From positions 1 through 10,637 of the forward strand of contig JAMCVR010000061.1 of the NCBI GenBank assembly GCA_023475455.1: DNA of 10,637 bases, given 5' to 3'. The notes beneath the pieces were generated by a model. It was not told the origin of the DNA, made no database searches, and saw only the letters and a program-made list of their open reading frames with translations. Made by a program: the position numbers and the translations under genes. Position 1 is the stretch's first letter; every line of letters starts with the position of its first letter. Below are positions 7,149-10,637 of the stretch, one piece after another. The DNA is from Thermoplasmatota archaeon (GTDB lineage: Bacteria; Pseudomonadota; Gammaproteobacteria; Burkholderiales; Thiobacillaceae).

Positions 7149-7882
7149 CTTGTCCTGTTACCCGGCCGCCCGCCATCGGGTCCGGCCAGCGTCATGCCCA
7201 CGCGCAGCAGCGTGTCCCAGGGATCGCCCACCCGTTCCAGTCGCGATCACCTGCACCACGGTGGCGGGCAGGCCGGCGGCTTCCAGCCCCTCGCGCACGC
7301 AGGCGGCGACCGCCTGGTTGGAATGCAGCGCCTCGGAGCCGCCGCGCAGGATCGCCGCGTTGCCGGATTTCAGGCACAGCCCGGCGGCGTCCGCCGTCAC
7401 GTTGGGACGCGCTTCGTAAATGATGCCGATGACCCCGAGCGGCACCCGCATCTTGCCGACCTGGATGCCGGAGGGGCGGAATTTCAGGCCGTCGATCTCG
7501 CCCACCGGATCGGGCAAGGCGGCGATCTGCTCCAGGCCTTCGGCCATGCCGGCGACGGTCTTGTCGTTGAGCTGCAGGCGGTCGAGCAGCGCGGCGTCGA
7601 GCCCGCCGGCACGCGCGTGCTCCATGTCGCGCGCGTTCGCCTCCAGCAGTTTGGCGGCGTCGCGCCGGATCGCCGCGGCCATCGCCAGGAGCGCGCGGTT
7701 TTTCTGGTTGGTGTCGGCGCGGGCAATCGCGCGCGAGGCTTCGCGCGCCTGTTTTCCCACCGTCTGCATGTAGTTTTTCACGTCCATCATCTTGTCCTGT
7801 TACCCGGCCGCCCGCCATCGGGTCCGGCCAGCGTCATGCCCACGCGCAGCAGCGTGTCCCAGGGATCGCCCACCCGTTCCAG
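6598..7882. repeat. Tandem duplication covering proA 5' end and holA 3' end, offset 642 bp
   Basis: Positions 6598-7240 match 7240-7882. Each unit holds the first ~183 codons of proA, the ATGA junction and the last ~30 codons of holA. The join at 7240/7241 links the holA 3' piece to mid-proA with only one shared base. The copies look identical. Confidence 0.95.
7158..7790 (-). pseudogene. proA: Truncated second proA start, fused out of frame to a holA tail
   Basis: From the ATG pair at 7790/7787 this repeats the first ~183 residues of ProA exactly ([10 protein letters not shown] to VVQVIAT). It then crosses the duplication junction at 7240 into copied holA 3' sequence read in a wrong frame, ending after 210 residues. 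It lacks the catalytic cysteine and most of the enzyme, so it cannot be functional. Its start overlaps the holA stop by ATGA (7790-7787), and AGGA is correctly placed for the second ATG. This is therefore the copy in the native operon position, while the downstream start at 7148 is the duplicated one. It is a product of the 642-bp duplication, real or artefactual. Confidence 0.85.
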
Positions 7883-9280
7883 CCCCTTGGCCTGGCGGTC
7901 GATCAGCGCCAGGTCGGCCAATGCCGATTCGACCTGCGCCAGGCTCAGGCGTTTCACCGCCCGCTCGATCTGCGGCGCGCGCTGCTTGTCGCGCCCCCAC
8001 AGCGTCCGCATCAGCGCGGGCAGGCTGTCGCCTTGGGCCACCGCCAATTTTAGCCTGAGCAGCAACCGCACCGCCGCCGACACCTGCCACAGGATGGCCG
8101 GCACCGCTTCGCCGCTGTCCCGCAGATCGGTCACCCCCTGCGCGAAGCGTGCGCCATCGCCCGCATACAGCGCATCCTGCAATGCTTCGGCTTCCAGCCG
8201 GCTGACGTCGACCACCGCGTGTTCGACGTCAGCCGGCGTGACGGCCCTAAAGGACTCCGATCCACTAGGCGCTAAAGCGCCTGTGGAATCGTATGTTCCC
8301 GGCGGCAGCAGCAGCGCGAGCTTGTCGATTTCCTGCTGCGCGGCGAGCAGGTTGCCCTCGACCCGGTCGGCCAGGAAGTCCAGCGCGGCGCGGTCGGCAC
8401 GCAAGCCCTGCCTGGCCAGCCGCCGCTCGATCCAGGCGGGCAAAGCGGCACGGTCGATGGGACGCGCTTCGACCACCACGCCGCTTTTGGCCAAGGCTGA
8501 AAACCAGCGGCTCTGCATGGTTTTCCACTCCAGCCCCGGCAGGCTGATAAGGGTGAGCGTGTCGGCCGGCAGCCGGGCTGCATAGGTCTCCAGCGCCTTG
8601 GCGCCGTCGACGCCGGGCTTGCCGGAGGGAATGCGGATCTCGGTCAGGCGGCGCTCGGCGAACAGCGAGAGGTTGTCGCCGCCGGCGAAGATGCCCTGCC
8701 AGTTGTAGCGCCCCTGCGCGAGCTTGTCGATTTCCTGCTGCGCGGCGAGCAGGTTGCCCTCGACCCGGTCGGCCAGGAAGTCCAGCGCGGCGCGGTCGGC
8801 ACGCAAGCCCTGCCTGGCCAGCCGCCGCTCGATCCAGGCGGGCAAAGCGGCACGGTCGATGGGACGCGCTTCGACCACCACGCCGCTTTTGGCCAAGGCT
8901 GAAAACCAGCGGCTCTGCATGGTTTTCCACTCCAGCCCCGGCAGGCTGATAAGGGTGAGCGTGTCGGCCGGCAGCCGGGCTGCATAGGTCTCCAGCGCCT
9001 TGGCGCCGTCGACGCCGGGCTTGCCGGAGGGAATGCGGATCTCGGTCAGGCGGCGCTCGGCGAACAGCGAGAGGTTGTCGCCGCCGGCGAAGATGCCCTG
9101 CCAGTTGTAGCGCCCCTGCACGGTGTAGACGGTACGTTCGCTGTGCCCGGCCGCGCGCGCCGCCGCGCGGATGGCATCGGCCGCCTCCTGCGCCGCCAGC
9201 GGCTCGTCGCCCACCACCACGTAGAGCGCGGCGAGACCGCGCGCAAGCTGGTCGGGCAGGCGGTCGGCCGGGATGTTCAA
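7787..9280 (-). CDS. holA: DNA polymerase III delta subunit with an internal 134-residue duplication
   Basis: HolA is the delta subunit of the clamp loader; it opens the beta sliding clamp during replication and is normally essential. The family has about 330-345 residues. Here a TTG start at 9280 gives 497 residues ([19 protein letters not shown] follows, matching the family opening). Residues ~54-187 are repeated in frame at ~188-321. The repeated block contains [17 protein letters not shown] and the [16 protein letters not shown] segment of the AAA+-like domains. Removing one copy leaves ~363 residues. After the repeat, a palindromic insert adds about 17 residues (near [14 protein letters not shown]). 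No ATG is available near the start: the base before TTG is the end of an inverted-repeat element. An upstream in-frame ATG at 9427 would read 49 residues of that element and is unlikely. The stop overlaps a proA start by ATGA. Confidence 0.88.
   Translation of the reverse strand: MNIPADRLPDQLARGLAALYVVVGDEPLAAQEAADAIRAAARAAGHSERTVYTVQGRYNWQGIFAGGDNLSLFAERRLTEIRIPSGKPGVDGAKALETYAARLPADTLTLISLPGLEWKTMQSRWFSALAKSGVVVEARPIDRAALPAWIERRLARQGLRADRAALDFLADRVEGNLLAAQQEIDKLAQGRYNWQGIFAGGDNLSLFAERRLTEIRIPSGKPGVDGAKALETYAARLPADTLTLISLPGLEWKTMQSRWFSALAKSGVVVEARPIDRAALPAWIERRLARQGLRADRAALDFLADRVEGNLLAAQQEIDKLALLLPPGTYDSTGALAPSGSESFRAVTPADVEHAVVDVSRLEAEALQDALYAGDGARFAQGVTDLRDSGEAVPAILWQVSAAVRLLLRLKLAVAQGDSLPALMRTLWGRDKQRAPQIERAVKRLSLAQVESALADLALIDRQAKGLERVGDPWDTLLRVGMTLAGPDGGRPGNRTR
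8259..8290. repeat. Palindromic insertion inside the holA coding sequence
   Basis: The plus strand has the perfect stem AGGCGC-TAAA-GCGCCT (8267-8282), extended outward by CCAC/GTGG with a one-base bulge and by GAT/ATC. It is read through by holA without a stop and adds a glycine, serine and alanine-rich stretch at a point where HolA relatives go straight from the LPPG region to the next helix. It looks like a small in-frame REP-like insertion. Confidence 0.6.
8314..9119. repeat. Tandem duplication within holA, offset 402 bp
   Basis: Positions 8314-8717 match 8716-9119, with a 2-bp overlap (GC) at the junction. The copies look identical. The offset equals 134 codons, so the holA frame stays open through both. 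Confidence 0.95.
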
Positions 9281-9516
9281 CCTAGAAACCGCAGTTGGAC
9301 GCGCCAGATGGTGCGTCTGGGCATGTGGCTGTCGCGAAGCGAGGAGGCGGCAGGCCAATGCCTGCAACGACGAGCGACAAAGACAGGCGCGCGACCGGAC
9401 GTGCCGGCGGGTGCGTAGCGGATTCAACCTGGCGACGAATTACGGCGAAGGCTGAAAAGCCGGCATTCATACAGAATTCCATGAAATTGTGAGCAGTCAA
9501 CTGCGGTTTTTAGGTT
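9279..9516. mobile_element. MITE-like inverted-repeat element, copy 1 (between lptE and holA)
   Basis: The left terminal repeat AACCTAGAAACCGCAGTTG (9279-9297) is repeated in inverted form at 9498-9516 with a single mismatch. The element is 238 bp and has no transposase gene; the 72-residue minus-strand frame that fills it has no recognisable domain. It contains a GCAGGC-CAAT-GCCTGC hairpin (from about 9349). The ends border TTC on both outer sides but no clear target duplication is seen. Size and ends suggest a non-autonomous transposon or MITE whose transposase lies elsewhere. Its right end supplies the lptE stop and its left end lies directly before the holA TTG. Confidence 0.65.
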
Positions 9517-9619
9517 CGGTTCCGTTGCCAGGTTTGATGCTTTGCAGGCGGCGCAGGATCCGCAGCACGGCGGAGTCTTCCATGTCGCGATACAACAATT
9601 GCTCTTCCGACGACTTGGC
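9497..9619 (-). pseudogene. lptE: Duplicated 3' fragment of lptE
   Basis: This is a copy of the last 40 codons of lptE (see 10515-10637), ending with the TGA inside the inverted-repeat element. Upstream it runs into a holA 5' fragment at 9617, so it has no start of its own and is a by-product of the array. Confidence 0.7.
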
Positions 9620-9694
9620 TCGTCGCCCACCACCACGTAGAGCGCGGCGAGACCGCGCGCAAGCTGGTCGGGCAGGCGGTCGGCCGGGATGTTC

Positions 9695-9932
9695 AACCTA
9701 GAAACCGCAGTTGGACGCGCCAGATGGTGCGTCTGGGCATGTGGCTGTCGCGAAGCGAGGAGGCGGCAGGCCAATGCCTGCAACGACGAGCGACAAAGAC
9801 AGGCGCGCGACCGGACGTGCCGGCGGGTGCGTAGCGGATTCAACCTGGCGACGAATTACGGCGAAGGCTGAAAAGCCGGCATTCATACAGAATTCCATGA
9901 AATTGTGAGCAGTCAACTGCGGTTTTTAGGTT
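9695..9932. mobile_element. MITE-like element, copy 2 (in tandem array)
   Basis: Same sequence as copy 1 shifted by 416 bp, with both terminal inverted repeats. It lies between a holA 5' fragment and a short lptE tail, so it arose by segment duplication and not by separate transposition. Confidence 0.65.
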
Positions 9933-9995
9933 CGGTTCCGTTGCCAGGCGAGACCGCGCGCAAGCTGGTCGGGCAGGCGGTCGGCCGGGATGTTC

Positions 9996-10233
9996 AACCT
10001 AGAAACCGCAGTTGGACGCGCCAGATGGTGCGTCTGGGCATGTGGCTGTCGCGAAGCGAGGAGGCGGCAGGCCAATGCCTGCAACGACGAGCGACAAAGA
10101 CAGGCGCGCGACCGGACGTGCCGGCGGGTGCGTAGCGGATTCAACCTGGCGACGAATTACGGCGAAGGCTGAAAAGCCGGCATTCATACAGAATTCCATG
10201 AAATTGTGAGCAGTCAACTGCGGTTTTTAGGTT
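9996..10233. mobile_element. MITE-like element, copy 3 (in tandem array)
   Basis: Same as copy 2 shifted by 301 bp, with the same flanks on both sides. Confidence 0.65.
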
Positions 10234-10296
10234 CGGTTCCGTTGCCAGGCGAGACCGCGCGCAAGCTGGTCGGGCAGGCGGTCGGCCGGGATGTTC

Positions 10297-10534
10297 AACC
10301 TAGAAACCGCAGTTGGACGCGCCAGATGGTGCGTCTGGGCATGTGGCTGTCGCGAAGCGAGGAGGCGGCAGGCCAATGCCTGCAACGACGAGCGACAAAG
10401 ACAGGCGCGCGACCGGACGTGCCGGCGGGTGCGTAGCGGATTCAACCTGGCGACGAATTACGGCGAAGGCTGAAAAGCCGGCATTCATACAGAATTCCAT
10501 GAAATTGTGAGCAGTCAACTGCGGTTTTTAGGTT
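10297..10534. mobile_element. MITE-like element, copy 4 (adjacent to the native lptE end)
   Basis: Same as copy 3 shifted by 301 bp. This copy is the one joined to the lptE sequence that reaches the window edge. Confidence 0.65.
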
Positions 10535-10637
10535 CGGTTCCGTTGCCAGGTTTGATGCTTTGCAGGCGGCGCAGGATCCGCAGCACGGCGGAGTCTTCCA
10601 TGTCGCGATACAACAATTGCTCTTCCGACGACTTGGC
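10515..10637 (-). CDS. lptE: LPS-assembly lipoprotein LptE, C-terminal end only
   Basis: LptE is the outer-membrane lipoprotein that plugs the LptD barrel and helps deliver lipopolysaccharide to the cell surface. Only the last 40 residues are in the window. They read EEQLLYRDMEDSAVLRILRR and then LQSIKPGNG, matching the family's C-terminal pattern of a YRDM motif followed by an amphipathic helix ending in RRL. The position upstream of holA is the standard betaproteobacterial order (leuS-lptE-holA). The last residues (PKNRS) and the TGA stop come from the terminal repeat of the inverted-repeat element, so the native C-terminus was altered by that insertion. The N-terminal lipobox lies beyond the window. 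Confidence 0.8.
   Translation of the reverse strand, partial: AKSSEEQLLYRDMEDSAVLRILRRLQSIKPGNGTEPKNRS

Larger units (their letters stand above)
9201..10637. repeat. Four-copy tandem array of the holA start, inverted-repeat element and lptE end
   Basis: Units are 9201-9619, 9617-9948, 9947-10249 and 10248-10637. The offsets between copies are 416, 301 and 301 bp. Each unit carries some holA 5' codons and the ~238-bp inverted-repeat element. Units 1 and 4 also hold the lptE 3' end, while units 2 and 3 stop at the lptE GTTGCCAGG. Junction overlaps are GGC (9617-9619) and GG (9947-9948, 10248-10249). Copies look identical. The extra holA 5' pieces in units 2-4 are not usable: they lead quickly into lptE or element sequence. 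No other gene is present in this 1.4 kb. Confidence 0.93.

Noticed and set aside
5412..7790. Two functional proA paralogues
   Set aside because: The upstream copy is truncated at about residue 183 without the catalytic cysteine and its DNA looks identical to the other copy. This is a segment duplication and not paralogy.
5400..8585. Very long plus-strand open frame (1061 codons)
   Set aside because: It runs antisense to proA and holA. High GC leaves the opposite frame open, and its apparent protein repeats only mirror the DNA duplications.
9282..9427. Upstream ATG at 9427 as the real holA start
   Set aside because: It would add 49 residues coded wholly by the inverted-repeat element, and HolA relatives begin near NIPADRL.
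9282..10518. A 72-residue minus-strand protein repeated four times
   Set aside because: It exactly fills the inverted-repeat element and ends in its terminal repeat. It has no domain, so it is more likely a chance frame in the element than a gene family.
9201..10637. CRISPR array or VNTR protein
   Set aside because: The units are 301-416 bp with no short repeat/spacer alternation, and they contain broken holA and lptE ends. There are no cas genes nearby.

Overview
The window is GC-rich and carries most of a conserved operon on the minus strand. In order of transcription, right to left, it reads lptE (3' end), holA, proA, nadD, rsfS, rlmH, maf and rng. This order is typical of Betaproteobacteria such as Thiobacillus, Gallionella and Rhodocyclales relatives. 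The protein signatures and the short palindromic repeats fit that group. I cannot name a species. All convincing genes are on the minus strand; the long plus-strand reading frames are antisense shadows.

Left part, 1-790: accessory or decaying DNA. The first codons of a probable IS4-family (DUF4372-type) transposase run off the left edge. Next to it is a collapsed remnant of hsdM, a type I restriction-modification methylase, which keeps its first ~22 codons and a C-terminal piece around a REP-like palindrome. A second, composite REP-like element lies at 624-711. Positions 789-1415 encode a short AlkA-type DNA glycosylase. A hairpin terminator at 1449-1483 separates it from the operon above.

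Middle part, 1500-5400: intact housekeeping genes. These are rng (RNase G), maf (nucleotide pyrophosphatase), rlmH (23S rRNA pseudouridine methyltransferase), rsfS (ribosomal silencing factor) and nadD (nicotinate-mononucleotide adenylyltransferase). Several are coupled: rsfS and nadD overlap by ATGA, and rng abuts maf. Two related inverted-repeat elements (4147-4273 and 5300-5404) sit in the gaps. The second one touches the nadD start.

Right part, 5790-10637: the unusual part. The proA-holA-lptE stretch carries at least six direct tandem duplications whose copies look identical, with offsets of 456, 642, 402, 416, 301 and 301 bp. They give a ProA with an internal 152-residue repeat holding a second catalytic cysteine, an extra truncated proA start, a HolA with an internal 134-residue repeat, and four copies of a ~238-bp inverted-repeat (MITE-like) element that lies between lptE and holA. 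Removing the duplications restores a ~426-aa ProA and a ~363-aa HolA in the expected order. The last base of the window falls at the same lptE position where an internal duplication junction lies. holA is also normally essential. My leading explanation is therefore an assembly artefact near a contig end, with real tandem amplification as the alternative. I found no convincing new defence, RNA or biosynthetic system here.
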